64,000 nucleotides of DNA, from the NCBI RefSeq assembly GCF_029338575.1, contig NZ_CP119992.1:1612001-1676000 (forward strand), given 5' to 3'. Each line of letters opens with the position of its first letter. Within the stretch, counting starts at the first letter, position 1. Below the pieces are notes generated by a model. It was not told the origin of the DNA, ran no database searches, and worked only from the letters and a program-made list of their open reading frames with translations. This document shows positions 56,099-64,000 of this stretch, in pieces. The translations under genes and the position numbers were made by a program. Source of the stretch: Halomarina halobia (GTDB lineage: Archaea; Halobacteriota; Halobacteria; Halobacteriales; Haloarculaceae).

Positions 56099-56614
56099 TC
56101 AGCCGATCTCCCGGCGGCGTCCCTTCGGCACCTGCGAGCGGAGTTCGTCGTAGAGATAGAGGCCGACACCGATCGGTTCCAGTTCGCCCGCGAGGTCGTG
56201 GGTCACGATCAGGTACCCCCAGTCGCCGTCCCACCCGGGCTCGACTGTCTCGCCCGCGACGAACCGTCGCGCACGCTCCTCGTCCAGGTGGACGACGTTC
56301 CTCGTCGCGTGTCGCCCGAACCGCTGGACGGCGTCGGTGGTGGGCTTCCAGTGCTCCTGTCTGACGCGCAGGAAGGTCATCCCGAGCGCCTCCACGGCCG
56401 CGGGTGCGGGGACGTCGCCCGCGAACGCCCAGAGCTTCCCCGCGCCCTTCTCCCAGAAGGTGTAGCCGTCGAAGGTCGCCGGCGGGACGCCGAAGCGCTC
56501 CTCCCAGAAGTCGAGGACCGCCCGACGGGAGGGACGCCCCTCGACCTCGCGCTCGGCGTCCGTCTCCGGGACGCGGTCGAACTCGTGGCTCCGATTTTCG
56601 CGGGGGGCCGTCAC
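56099..56614 (-). CDS. DUF7122-like partner of the RNA methyltransferase
   Basis: A 171-residue protein with a GTG start that overlaps the stop of the RsmB/NOP gene (GTGA). Sequence: an acidic leader, then FWEERFGVPPATFDGYTFWE, GKLWAFAGDVPAPAAVEALG, and MTFLRVRQEHWKPTTDAVQR. This recalls the PUA-like C-terminal part of NOL1/NOP2/Fmu RNA methyltransferases and archaeal pre-PUA domains, split off as a separate protein; I recall a haloarchaeal family DUF7122 for it. Function as an RNA-binding arm for the methyltransferase is inferred from the coupling. The C-terminus ends near repeat A copy 3. Confidence 0.68.
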   Translation of the reverse strand: MTAPRENRSHEFDRVPETDAEREVEGRPSRRAVLDFWEERFGVPPATFDGYTFWEKGAGKLWAFAGDVPAPAAVEALGMTFLRVRQEHWKPTTDAVQRFGRHATRNVVHLDEERARRFVAGETVEPGWDGDWGYLIVTHDLAGELEPIGVGLYLYDELRSQVPKGRRREIG

Positions 56615-57516
56615 GCGCCCACCTCCAGCTTCGCGCAGAAGAACCCGCCCGTGTCGTTGAGGTGCGGGTAGACGCGCCTGGCGTGGCGCACCGAGTCGTC
56701 GTACCGCTCGCCCTCCCACTCGGTGACGCCGGGGCGCGTCTCGAGGTCGACCTCGAAGGGGACGAGCCGACAGTCCTCCTCGCGGAGGACGGCGTCGAGG
56801 ACGCCCTCGTTCTCCTCGGGGGCGAACGTGCACGTCGAGTAGACGACGGTGCCGCCCGACCGGGTCACCTGCACGGCGCGCCGGAGGATCGCCCGCTGGA
56901 TGCCGGCGATCGAGCGGACGTGACCGAGGCTCCAGTCGTCGAAGGCATCGGGGTTCTTCCGGATCGTCCCCTCGCAGGAGCAGGGGACGTCCACGAGCGC
57001 GCGGTCGAACGGCTCACCCCTGAACGGCTTCAGCGAGAGGTTCCGCGCGTCGCCGTTGGTGACCACGAGGTTCGTCACGCCGCAGCGCTCCGCGTTTGAC
57101 CGGAGGGCGGAGAGCCGCCCGAGGTTGTTGTCGTTGGCGACGAGCGTGCCCTCGTCGTCCATCAGCGCGGCGAGCTGGGTCGTCTTGCTCCCCGGGGCGG
57201 CGCAGGGGTCGAGCACCCGCTCGCCCGGCTTCGGGTCGAGGACGACCGCGGGAAGGGCGCTCACCTCCTCCTGACCGTAGAGCCAGCCGTGGAAGTAGGG
57301 CCAGGAGGTGCCGGGACTCCGCGAGTCGAGCCGGAGGAGTTCGGGCAGCCACTCGACCCGCTCGAAGCCGTGGCCGCCGTCGGCGAGCGCCCGCGCGGCG
57401 CGCTCGACGGTGGTCTTGATGGTGTTGACCCGGACCACCGAGGGGAGCGGCCGCTCGCAGGCCGCCCGAAAGGCCTCGACGTCGTCGACGAGCGGTTCGT
57501 AGCGCGCAAGAACCAT
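56611..57516 (-). CDS. RsmB/NOP-family RNA m5C methyltransferase
   Basis: A 301-residue class I methyltransferase. The SAM site is VLDPCAAPGSKTTQLAALMD (about 100-119) plus VANDNNLGRLSALRSNAERC. The catalytic pair of Cys is in VDVPCSCEGTIRKNP and VVYSTCTFAPEENEG. These are the two Cys of the NOP2/NSUN family, which methylates C5 of cytosine in rRNA or tRNA. No N-terminal NusB-type domain is present. Its start ATG 57516 gives a full fold. It is coupled by a 4-nt overlap to the DUF7122-like gene, which may complete the RNA-binding module. Confidence 0.9.
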   Translation of the reverse strand: MVLARYEPLVDDVEAFRAACERPLPSVVRVNTIKTTVERAARALADGGHGFERVEWLPELLRLDSRSPGTSWPYFHGWLYGQEEVSALPAVVLDPKPGERVLDPCAAPGSKTTQLAALMDDEGTLVANDNNLGRLSALRSNAERCGVTNLVVTNGDARNLSLKPFRGEPFDRALVDVPCSCEGTIRKNPDAFDDWSLGHVRSIAGIQRAILRRAVQVTRSGGTVVYSTCTFAPEENEGVLDAVLREEDCRLVPFEVDLETRPGVTEWEGERYDDSVRHARRVYPHLNDTGGFFCAKLEVGA

Positions 57517-57629
57517 GTCCCCCCCTGGCCGCGCCGCAGTTTGTGCGTTTCCATCGACCTCGACCGGCGCCGAGGCGCGCGGGTACGCGGGGGCATAGCG
57601 TTAACCCGCGCCCGACCGTGTGGCCCCAC

Positions 57630-58367
57630 ATGGCACATATTGCCGTCAGAACGGACCTGTCGCTGTCGAGTCCGACCCTCGTCGAGGGGCTCCCGGGCGT
57701 CGGGCTCGTCGGAAAGATCGCCGCCGACCACCTCGTGGACACGCTCGGCATGACTCACTACGCCGACGTCCACTGCGAGGGGATCCCCCGCGTCGCCGTC
57801 TATCACGGCGAGTCCTCCGAGGTGAAGCCGCCGGTCAGGCTCTACGCCGACGAGGAGCGCGACTTGCTCGTCCTCCAGAGCGACGTCCCCGTCTCGCCCC
57901 AGAGCGCGACCGACTTCGCGAGCTGCATCGTCGGCTGGCTGGACGAGCACGACGTGACGCCCCTGTTTCTCAGCGGGCTCCCCTCGGAGAAGGACTCGGG
58001 CACGCCCGAACTCTACGGCGTGTCGACCGGCGACGGCGAGCGGCTGCTCGACGAGGGGGGCATCGTCCCGCCCGCCGAGAGCGGGTACGTGAGCGGCCCG
58101 ACCGGCGCGCTCCTCTACGAGGCGTGCCAGCACGGCCTCGCCGGCGTCGGGCTCATCGTGGAGGCCGATCCGCAGTTCCCCGACCCCGAGGCCGCCCGGG
58201 TCATCCTCAAACACGGCGTCGGTCAACTGCTCGACGTGGAGGTTAACACGGACCGGCTGGTCGAGCAGGCGGAGGAGATCAGGGACGCCCGCGAGCGCCT
58301 CGCCCAGCGGATGCAGCAGGCGGCGGACGAGAGCACGCAGGCCCAGCCCCTGCGGATGTTCCAGTGA
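57630..58367 (+). CDS. PAC2-family proteasome assembly chaperone
   Basis: A 245-residue protein of the PAC2 family. Typical motifs: LVEGLPGVGLVGKIAADHLV (about 18-37), a mid-strand DLLVLQSDVPVSPQSATDFA and GLPSEKDSGTPELYG, and the last third has EADPQFPDPEAARVILKHGV. The C-terminal helix ends RMQQAADESTQAQPLRMFQ; a C-terminal hydrophobic-Tyr/Phe-x tail resembles those that dock on the 20S core. Members help assemble archaeal and eukaryotic proteasomes. A GTTAACC element about 31 bp upstream suggests a leaderless transcript. Function in haloarchaea is inferred from the family. Confidence 0.85.
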   Translation: MAHIAVRTDLSLSSPTLVEGLPGVGLVGKIAADHLVDTLGMTHYADVHCEGIPRVAVYHGESSEVKPPVRLYADEERDLLVLQSDVPVSPQSATDFASCIVGWLDEHDVTPLFLSGLPSEKDSGTPELYGVSTGDGERLLDEGGIVPPAESGYVSGPTGALLYEACQHGLAGVGLIVEADPQFPDPEAARVILKHGVGQLLDVEVNTDRLVEQAEEIRDARERLAQRMQQAADESTQAQPLRMFQ

Positions 58368-58373
58368 TCGCCC

Positions 58374-58832
58374 CTACCTCGTCTGCCTCGTCTCGGCCTC
58401 GGGTCCGGGCTCGCGCTCGAACTCGGTCGCGCACCACGGGCAGAAGTCGTACTCGGCGTCGATAGTCCGACGGCAGTCGGGACAGCGGAACTCGTCTCCC
58501 CCGCTCGCCGTCGCCCCCGACGAGGACGCGGCCGACGCGGTCGCCCGATCGCGGTCGTGGGCGGCCAGCCGGTAGGCGTCGAGCATGCTGAACGCCGTCA
58601 CGGCGATGATGGCCAGCGCCGCGCTCAGCGGGAGGTTCCGCTGGGCCCGGAGGATGGCGTCGATCCCGCCGCCGCCGTCGAGCACGTTCGGCGGGACGAC
58701 CAGCACGGCCGTCGCGACCGTGAGCAGGAACCACAGCAGCGCTCGCAGCCACTCCCGGAGGTAGACGTGCCCCAGCCCGGGGTAGACGAACGCCAGCGCG
58801 ACCGCGAACAGGGGGCGACGCTTGCTCACCAT
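58374..58832 (-). CDS. Membrane protein with C-terminal zinc ribbon
   Basis: A 152-residue protein with two or three hydrophobic segments (LFAVALAFVYPGLGHVYL, ALLWFLLTVATAVLVVP, SAALAIIAVTAFSMLDAYRL) followed by a flexible linker (TASAASSSGATASGGDE) and a zinc ribbon, FRCPDCRRTIDAEYDFCPWC, with the four Cys in C-x2-C...C-x2-C. The Y-P-G-L-G-H-x-Y-L motif is a TM2-type signature. Such proteins (I recall DUF7575) are common in haloarchaea with unknown function. ATG 58832 chosen over an alternative GTG two codons earlier. Confidence 0.7.
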   Translation of the reverse strand: MVSKRRPLFAVALAFVYPGLGHVYLREWLRALLWFLLTVATAVLVVPPNVLDGGGGIDAILRAQRNLPLSAALAIIAVTAFSMLDAYRLAAHDRDRATASAASSSGATASGGDEFRCPDCRRTIDAEYDFCPWCATEFEREPGPEAETRQTR

Positions 58833-58889
58833 CGGCACTCTACAGCGAACGCATATGAGCGTTATGCCCCGGTTTCGCGGCGAGTCGGT

Positions 58890-59561
58890 CTATTCGAGCG
58901 CCTCCACCAGCCCCCGGAGCGTCGCGAGGTCGTACTGCCCCGGGGCCGTCGCGTCGGCGGGGGCGACGGGCGCGTAGCCGATGCGCGAGCCGTACACCGG
59001 CGCGACGGCGCGGGAGTGTCGCCCCGCCTCGCCCATCGCCATCGTCGCCACGCGACGGCCCGCCTCCGTCTGGGCGTGGGTGAGCGCGAGCAGGCGGAGC
59101 ACGTCGGCGCGGGACTCGGCCGTCACCGCCAGCTTACCCACGTCGCCGAACTCGAGCGCCTGACCGAGCAGCCGCGACATCTCGGCGCGGGCGGGCGTCT
59201 CCTCGAAGTCGTGCACCGAGACGACCACCGCGACGTCCCGCTCGCGGGCGCGCTCGACGACGCCGACGCCGTCGCCCGCCGCGATGGCCGCGAGTTCCAC
59301 GTCCACGGCCTCGACGCGGGGGTGCTCGATGGCCTCCCGGAGCGCGTCGACGCGCGCGTCGTCGTCGGCCGCCTCGCCGCCCTCCCACTCGACGCGGTTC
59401 GTGGCGAGGATCGGAAGCTCGCCGTCGTAGCCGTCGAGGGCGGCGAGGGGGTCGGCCGCGAGGTCCATGCGAAACTCGACGGCGTCGGCGTGCTCGCGGG
59501 CGGCGCGCTCCCCGCCGAGGTCGGATAGGCTCGCCGCGAGGACGAACGAGTCGAAGTCCAT
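58890..59561 (-). CDS. aroD: 3-dehydroquinate dehydratase, type I
   Basis: A 223-residue type I (class I aldolase-like) dehydratase of the shikimate pathway: 3-dehydroquinate to 3-dehydroshikimate with water loss. The catalytic His is in VVVSVHDFEETPARAE and the Schiff-base Lys in GDVGKLAVTAESRADV. Other family marks are DAVEFRMDLAADPLAALDGY and the phosphate-free substrate pocket GSRIGYAPVAPADATAPGQY. The final segment is DLATLRGLVEALE. The ATG at 59561 gives the family length. Twenty-two bp separate it from the methyltransferase gene upstream, with no obvious functional tie. Confidence 0.92.
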   Translation of the reverse strand: MDFDSFVLAASLSDLGGERAAREHADAVEFRMDLAADPLAALDGYDGELPILATNRVEWEGGEAADDDARVDALREAIEHPRVEAVDVELAAIAAGDGVGVVERARERDVAVVVSVHDFEETPARAEMSRLLGQALEFGDVGKLAVTAESRADVLRLLALTHAQTEAGRRVATMAMGEAGRHSRAVAPVYGSRIGYAPVAPADATAPGQYDLATLRGLVEALE

Positions 59562-59583
59562 GGGCGGGCTTGCACCGGCGGGG

Positions 59584-60606
59584 TCAAAACTCGACCGGCG
59601 CGTGCGCGCAACGGTAGCCCGCGTCCGTCGTCTCGACCGACTCGACGGCGTAGAGGCGAACCCGCCGCTCCTGGCGGGTCATCACCGCGAAGTCGTAGTG
59701 ATCGGCCTCGTACGAGAGGTCGTCCCGCCCCGCGGCGAACGCGCGGTGGCGATCGAGGCGCTCGCGGGCGCGCTCTCGCGAGCGGGCGGGAAGGTCCGTG
59801 ATCCGCTCGTCGAACGCCTCGACGAGCGTCGCGTCGAGTTCGTAGCCGACCGAGTCGCGGGCCGCGAGCATCGCCGCGAGCGTCGTCGTCCCCGTCCCCC
59901 AGAAGGGATCGAGGACGGTGTCCCCGCGCGTCGAGAACATCCGGACGAGGCGCAGCGGGAGCGCGAGCGGGTACGCCCCCGAGCGCTCGCGGGTCTCCTC
60001 GTCCGGCGCGAGCGCCTGGGACGTCCCGTTGAACGTCCAGAGGTCCGAGAACCACTCGTTTCGCTCCTCCCAGAAGTAGGCCGCCTCGTAGCGGTCGTCC
60101 GCGCCCGGTTCGAGCCGCCGCGGGCCGCCGTTCCGGAGGACGAGGACGTGCTCGTGTTCGAGCGTCGGGTAGGCGTTCGGCGGGAGCATCCCCGACCCCA
60201 TGAACTTCGTCCCGCGGTTCACGGGCTTGCGCCAGAGCACGCCCGGAAGCTGGGTCAGCCCGCGCTCGCGCAGTCGCCGGACGATCTCGACGTGGTTCGG
60301 GTAGAGCGCGAACTCCCCGACGGTGCGCGTGGCGTCGCCCACGTTGACGCAGGCGATGCCGCCCGGCGCGAGCACGCGCGCGAGCTCCGCCCACGCGTCG
60401 TCGAGCGCGGCGTGCATCAGGTCGAACGCCCGATCGCCGTCGCCCGCGTCGAGGGCCTCCCCGACGGCGGGATCGAGGGCGGCGAACTGCCCGTCCCACA
60501 TCTCGATCATCGGGTACGGCGGGGAGGTGACGACGAGGTCGACCGAGTCGTCGGGGAGCGCGAGGTCGCGGGCGTCGCCGACGCGGAGGACGTGCTCGGT
60601 CTGCAT
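59584..60606 (-). CDS. N4-cytosine DNA methyltransferase, probable orphan CTAG type
   Basis: A 340-residue DNA methyltransferase. The catalytic motif is VVTSPPYP (residues 25-32), the T/S-P-P-Y of N4-cytosine enzymes, and the SAM motif VLDPFWGTGTTTLAAMLAAR comes after it, so the order is beta-class. TRD-type sequence lies between (WRKPVNRGTKFMGSGMLPPN). No restriction-endonuclease gene is adjacent. Haloarchaea commonly carry an orphan CTAG-methylating enzyme (Zim in Haloferax volcanii), which I recall as mapping close to aglD; the same vicinity here (tfb and aglD follow) supports that identity. Recognition site inferred, not shown. Confidence 0.78.
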   Translation of the reverse strand: MQTEHVLRVGDARDLALPDDSVDLVVTSPPYPMIEMWDGQFAALDPAVGEALDAGDGDRAFDLMHAALDDAWAELARVLAPGGIACVNVGDATRTVGEFALYPNHVEIVRRLRERGLTQLPGVLWRKPVNRGTKFMGSGMLPPNAYPTLEHEHVLVLRNGGPRRLEPGADDRYEAAYFWEERNEWFSDLWTFNGTSQALAPDEETRERSGAYPLALPLRLVRMFSTRGDTVLDPFWGTGTTTLAAMLAARDSVGYELDATLVEAFDERITDLPARSRERARERLDRHRAFAAGRDDLSYEADHYDFAVMTRQERRVRLYAVESVETTDAGYRCAHAPVEF

Positions 60607-60854
60607 GGACGAGAGGTTTACCGGCGGCGTCTAGTGTCTTGTGGTCGCGTGAGCGCCAGCGAACGCGATCAGAGAGCGAGTCACACGAGCGACCGTGGTC
60701 GCGCGAGCAGCGCGAGACGGCGATGCCGTCTCGCGGGCCATGCGGGCGACCCGAATGTCGCCCGCAGACGAAGCGAACGCGATCAGGGAGCGACCGGCAG
60801 GAGCGAGGGCCGTGGCGGACGCTGGACGCGGGAAGAGCAGCCGTGAAAACCGAC
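60607..60854. repeat. 248-bp gap with two hairpins and a 22-bp direct repeat
   Basis: Hairpins: GCGAGACGGC GAT GCCGTCTCGC (60712-60734) and GCGGGCGAC CCGAAT GTCGCCCGC (60742-60765). A 22-bp segment, AGCGAACGCGATCAG(A/G)GAGCGA, occurs at 60658-60679 and 60772-60793, flanking both. The flanked arrangement looks like a small structured element between the tfb 3' end and the methyltransferase promoter. Confidence 0.55.
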
Positions 60855-61817
60855 CTAGACCGGGATGTCCTGCTCGGCCTCGAGGAGTTCGTGGTACCGG
60901 TTGCGGATGGTGACCTCGGAGATGTCCGCGACCTCGCTCACCGCGGCCTGGGTCGTCTTCTCGTTGGTCAGCAACGCGGCGGCGTAGACGGCGGCCGCGG
61001 CGAGCCCGACGGGGGACTTCCCGGAGTGGACGCCCTTCTCCTTCGCGTTGCGGAGGAGGCGGCGCGCGCGGTTCTCGGCCTCGTCGCTCAGGCCGAGCGC
61101 GCTGGCGAAGCGCGGGACGTAACTCTCCGGATCCGCCGGTTTCACCTCGAGTCCGAGTTCCCGCACCACGTAGCGGTAGGTGCGCGCGATCTCGCTCTTC
61201 TCGACGCGGGAGACGTCCGCGATCTCGTCGAGGCTGCGGGGGACGCCGGCCTGGCGCGCCGCCGCGTAGACGGCGCTGGTGGCGACGCCCTCGATGGAGC
61301 GGCCGGGCAGGAGGTTCTCGTCGAGCGCGCGGCGGTAGATGACGCTCGCCATCTCCCGGACGTTCTCGGGGAGGCCGAGCGCGCTGGCCATCCGATCGAT
61401 CTCGCCCAGCGCCTGCTTGAGGTTGCGCTCCTTCGAGTCGCGGGTGCGGAAGCGCTCGTTCCACTTGCGCAGGCGCTGCATCTTCGCGCGCTGGCGCGAT
61501 CCGAGCGAGTTGCCGTAGGCGTCCTTGTCGCGCCAGTCGATGTTGGTCGACAGCCCCTTGTCGTGCATCATGTTCGTCGTCGGCGCGCCGACGCGGGACT
61601 TCTTGTCCTTCTCCCGGGAGTCGAAGGCGCGCCACTCGGGGCCGCGGTCGATGCTGTCCTCCTCGACGACGAGGCCGCACTCGGCGCACACCGTCTCGCC
61701 GTGCTCCGTGTCGCTGATCAGGCTCCCGCCGCACTCCGGGCAGTCGAGTCCCTCTCGCTCGTCGGACTGTTCTTCTTCGGTCTGTCGTTCGCGCGTTCGC
61801 GTGTTCGAATCACTCAT
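60855..61817 (-). CDS. tfb: Transcription initiation factor IIB
   Basis: A 320-residue TFB, which bridges TBP on the TATA box to RNA polymerase. Zinc ribbon: C26-PEC29...C44-AEC47. The B-finger region is SIDRGPEWRAFDSREKDKKS and the two cyclin-fold repeats start around residues 125 and 220 (ALGLPENVREMASVIYRRAL and ALGLSDEAENRARRLLRNAK). The recognition helix for BRE in the second repeat ends SEVADISEVTIRNRYHELLE. Haloarchaea have several TFBs; this one is full-length and typical. Upstream 226 bp include CATTAAGAA as possible TATA, implying a leader of 80 nt or more. Confidence 0.95.
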   Translation of the reverse strand: MSDSNTRTRERQTEEEQSDEREGLDCPECGGSLISDTEHGETVCAECGLVVEEDSIDRGPEWRAFDSREKDKKSRVGAPTTNMMHDKGLSTNIDWRDKDAYGNSLGSRQRAKMQRLRKWNERFRTRDSKERNLKQALGEIDRMASALGLPENVREMASVIYRRALDENLLPGRSIEGVATSAVYAAARQAGVPRSLDEIADVSRVEKSEIARTYRYVVRELGLEVKPADPESYVPRFASALGLSDEAENRARRLLRNAKEKGVHSGKSPVGLAAAAVYAAALLTNEKTTQAAVSEVADISEVTIRNRYHELLEAEQDIPV

Positions 61818-62043
61818 TGGTGAGGGCGTGTGCTATCCGGGCAGGAGAGACCCCCGAAAATCCCGGACAGTTGTCTGGTACGGTCCCTTAGCCCGAAAGC
61901 TTCTTAATGGTTCCGATACCGATTATATGAATCTCGCCCTCCGGGGGGAGCGAAAACGCCGAGCGGCGCGTACCGTTCGCTCTGGAGGACCGCTCCGTCC
62001 CCGTTTATTTACCGTGTCGCCGTCACTCCGCGATCCGGGGTCG

Positions 62044-63837
62044 TCAGTCCACCTCGACGCGCTCCACGTCGCGGCTCTCCTCGACCGCCGTCGCGAGCGA
62101 GACGTTGAGCGCGACGGTCGAGGCGACGCCCCCGGCGACGGTGATGACGTTCTTCACGGCGTGATCGACGATGGCCGCCCCGAACGCCGCGGCGAACCCG
62201 ACGGGCGTCAACCCGACGACCAGCAGCGTGAACGCACCCTCGTAGAGGCCGACCCCGCCCGGCGACAGCGGGAGCACCTTGGCGAGGTTGCCGACGCTCA
62301 CCGCGAAGAACCCGACGGCGACGAGGACGACCGGCGAGAGCCCCACGTCGAAGGCGACGAGGACGAGGAGCGCGGTGACGACGTCGAGCGTCCAGATCGC
62401 CAGGCTCGACGCCCCGATCCGGGCGAACGCCCGGGGGTCGCTCGCGACCGTCCCCACGTCGGCGACGAATCGCTCGATCACGTCGGCGACGTAGCCGGCG
62501 TAGGAGTCGGTGCTGACGCGGGCGACGGCGCGGCGGACGAGGGTTCCGTCGCCCCGCGCGCCGACGACCACGAGCCACACCGCGAGGAACGCGGCGACGG
62601 CCATCGCGGCCGAGACGGCGAGCGCCGTCTCGCCGCTCCGTCGGTAGGCCGCCGGAATCCCGTCGAGGCCCGAGGGGTCCGCCCAACCGGCAGCGGAGAG
62701 TCCGAACAGCACCGTTCCGGCGAGGACCGTGATGGTGAGCAGGTCGAAGACCCGTTCGACGGCGAGCGAGGCGAAGCCCGACGGGTAGGGGACGCCCCGC
62801 CTGACCTTCACCACGTAGGCGCGGACGGCATCGCCGGCGCGCGCCGGGAAGACGAGGTTCCCCGTCTGGCTGATGAACACCGCGCCGGTGAGGAAGCCGA
62901 GCGACGCGTCGTAGCCGAGTTCCGAGAGGATGTCGCGGTAGCGACCGCCGCGCAGCGGCCACGACAGCGCGTACGCGGCGGCCGCGAGGGCGACCGGGAG
63001 TGGGTCGGCCGCGCTCATCTCCGCGAGGACGGCCCCGAAGTCGATGTAGAGCGTCATCAGCGCGGTCGCGAGCGCGACGAGCAGGACGCCGCTCGCGACC
63101 GTCGCGCGGGGCGTGAGACGCGGGGCGACGGCGAGCTCCCACCAGCAGCGCAGGAGCTGACTCCCCATGCCGAGCACGTCGCGCACGAGGTCCACCTTCG
63201 TCTCCTCGCGCGGGATCCACTCCACGGGGAACTCCCTGATCCGATACCCCCGCCGCTGGGCGCGGACGAGCACTTCCGTGTCCCAGAACCAGTGCTCGTC
63301 CCGGACGTCGTCGAGGAGCGCGAAGAGCGCCCCGCGGTCGAACGCCTTGAACCCGCACTGGTGGTCGCGCAGGCGCGACCCGAGCAGGAGCCGAGCGGCG
63401 GCGTTGAACCCGCGACTCGGGACGGCGCGCTTCGCGGGGCGACCGACCACGTGTCCGGGGACGAGCCGCGACCCGGTCGCCACGTCGTACCCCGCAGAGC
63501 GGACGCTCTCGACCAGTTCCTCCAGGTGGTCCATCCCCGTCGCGAGGTCGGTGTCGAGGTAGACCAGCGTCTCGCCCTCCGCGAGGCGGAACGCCCGCAC
63601 CAGCGCGCCGCCGCGGCCGAGGCGGTCGTCGGAGTGGACGTGCCGGACGCGGCGGTCGCCGCCGGCGATGCGCGCGGCGATCTCGGGCGTCCGGTCGTCG
63701 CAGCCGTCCTCCGCGACGAGCACCTCGAACGAGTCGGCCGGGAGAAACGAGGCGAGCGCCTCGAGGGTCCGCTCGACGGTCCGCTCGATCGTCGTCTCCT
63801 CGTTGTAGGCGGGGAGGACGACGCTCACCTCGGTCAT
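62044..63837 (-). CDS. aglD: AglD-like glycosyltransferase fused to a flippase-like membrane domain
   Basis: A 597-residue protein. Residues 1-230 are a GT2 glycosyltransferase of dolichol-phosphate-mannose-synthase type: EVSVVLPAYNEETTIERTVE, VAEDGCDDRTPEIA, YLDTDLATGMDHLEEL (DxD), and HQCGFKAFDRGALFALLDDV. Residues 260-590 are a multi-helix domain like UPF0104/lysylphosphatidylglycerol-synthase flippases (FISQTGNLVFPARAGDAVRA; SVGNLAKVLPLSPGGVGLYE). H. volcanii AglD has this same layout and is needed for the terminal sugar of the S-layer N-glycan. Start MTEVSVVLPA at 63837 rather than an upstream ATG because of fold. Sugar donor not readable. Confidence 0.82.
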   Translation of the reverse strand: MTEVSVVLPAYNEETTIERTVERTLEALASFLPADSFEVLVAEDGCDDRTPEIAARIAGGDRRVRHVHSDDRLGRGGALVRAFRLAEGETLVYLDTDLATGMDHLEELVESVRSAGYDVATGSRLVPGHVVGRPAKRAVPSRGFNAAARLLLGSRLRDHQCGFKAFDRGALFALLDDVRDEHWFWDTEVLVRAQRRGYRIREFPVEWIPREETKVDLVRDVLGMGSQLLRCWWELAVAPRLTPRATVASGVLLVALATALMTLYIDFGAVLAEMSAADPLPVALAAAAYALSWPLRGGRYRDILSELGYDASLGFLTGAVFISQTGNLVFPARAGDAVRAYVVKVRRGVPYPSGFASLAVERVFDLLTITVLAGTVLFGLSAAGWADPSGLDGIPAAYRRSGETALAVSAAMAVAAFLAVWLVVVGARGDGTLVRRAVARVSTDSYAGYVADVIERFVADVGTVASDPRAFARIGASSLAIWTLDVVTALLVLVAFDVGLSPVVLVAVGFFAVSVGNLAKVLPLSPGGVGLYEGAFTLLVVGLTPVGFAAAFGAAIVDHAVKNVITVAGGVASTVALNVSLATAVEESRDVERVEVD

Positions 63838-63913
63838 TGATCGCCGGTCGGCACGGACGAATAAGTGCCTTGCCCATGGGTCACGAGACGGGACGGTCCC
63901 GACGGGAACGGGG

Positions 63914-64000
63914 TCAGTCGGCTCTCTCCGGCGTCCGGACGGTGGCGAAGTCCGCGAGATCGACGCCGGCGCGCTCCGCGGCATCCGCGACGGAGGCGAA
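63914..64000 (-). CDS. C-terminal end of a gene running off the right edge
   Basis: The last 28 residues of a minus-strand gene: FASVADAAERAGVDLADFAT then VRTPERAD and a TGA at 63914-63916. Third codon positions are mainly G or C, and the sequence is an amphipathic helix typical of a protein terminus. It lies 77 bp upstream of the AglD-like gene on the same strand. The family cannot be recognised from so little. Confidence 0.6.
   Translation of the reverse strand, partial: FASVADAAERAGVDLADFATVRTPERAD

Noticed and set aside
62009..63877. 622-codon frame overlapping the AglD-like gene
   Set aside because: It is a shifted frame of the same gene, Arg-rich and without motifs.

Overview
The window is chromosomal DNA of a haloarchaeon (class Halobacteria). 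The DNA is very GC-rich, third codon positions are almost all G or C, and the proteins are strongly acidic. Promoters have archaeal TATA boxes about 28 nt before the start codon, often giving leaderless mRNAs. Many genes belong to families known mainly or only from haloarchaea. The genus cannot be read from the sequence. I see no rRNA, tRNA, CRISPR array, complete insertion sequence or replication origin.

Layout. 1-8 kb: the 5' part of nth, a DUF371 gene, a coiled-coil protein, an AbgA-like M20 hydrolase divergent from an NhaC-type antiporter, a second uS10-like protein, a Nudix hydrolase and two haloarchaeal unknowns. 8-21 kb: redox and lipid genes (three geranylgeranyl-reductase-family flavoproteins, a 2Fe-2S ferredoxin, a thioredoxin-reductase-like protein, a monothiol glutaredoxin) and a tandem pair of CysD-like PP-loop genes, separated by gaps rich in dispersed repeats. 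21-25 kb: korAB (2-oxoacid:ferredoxin oxidoreductase), an FNR-like flavoprotein, the wreck of a nitronate monooxygenase gene and a 0.9-kb gene-poor stretch. 25-41 kb: a CoA-metabolism block with methylmalonyl-CoA epimerase and mutase, four full-length ANL-family acyl-CoA ligases plus one truncated relative, an MFS transporter, a quinone-oxidoreductase-like MDR protein, a MaoC-fold protein and an AtoE-type short-chain fatty-acid transporter. It contains remnants of an enoyl-CoA hydratase and a HpaB-type flavoenzyme.

41-44.5 kb holds a compact operon: a secreted DUF1102/TasA-like protein, a SipW-type signal peptidase, a second protein sharing the mature-N-terminal motif of the first, and a DUF5305 membrane protein. 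It looks like a self-contained export and assembly cassette for a cell-surface fibre and is the best candidate for an under-described system. 44.5-53 kb holds dnaJ, then a Rieske fusion protein, an enoyl-CoA hydratase and a small accessory pair (winged-helix regulator and a DUF7509-like protein with a deoxyribosyltransferase/TIR-like look), then dnaK and grpE. 53-64 kb is housekeeping: the XPB-Bax1 repair pair, an RsmB/NOP RNA methyltransferase with a partner gene, a PAC2-family proteasome chaperone, aroD, a probable orphan CTAG N4-cytosine methyltransferase, tfb, and an AglD-like glycosyltransferase/flippase fusion.

How genes work together: KorAB reduces ferredoxin, and the nearby ferredoxin and FNR-like protein could pass electrons on, for example to the geranylgeranyl reductases that saturate archaeal lipids. 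Propionate-type carbon would be activated by the acyl-CoA ligases and enter central metabolism through the methylmalonyl-CoA enzymes. Non-coding highlights are a roughly 110-bp TATA-bearing repeat in three copies, a perfect 30-bp hairpin beside one reductase gene, patchy near-identity between two reductase paralogues, and one TATA element apparently serving two divergent genes.
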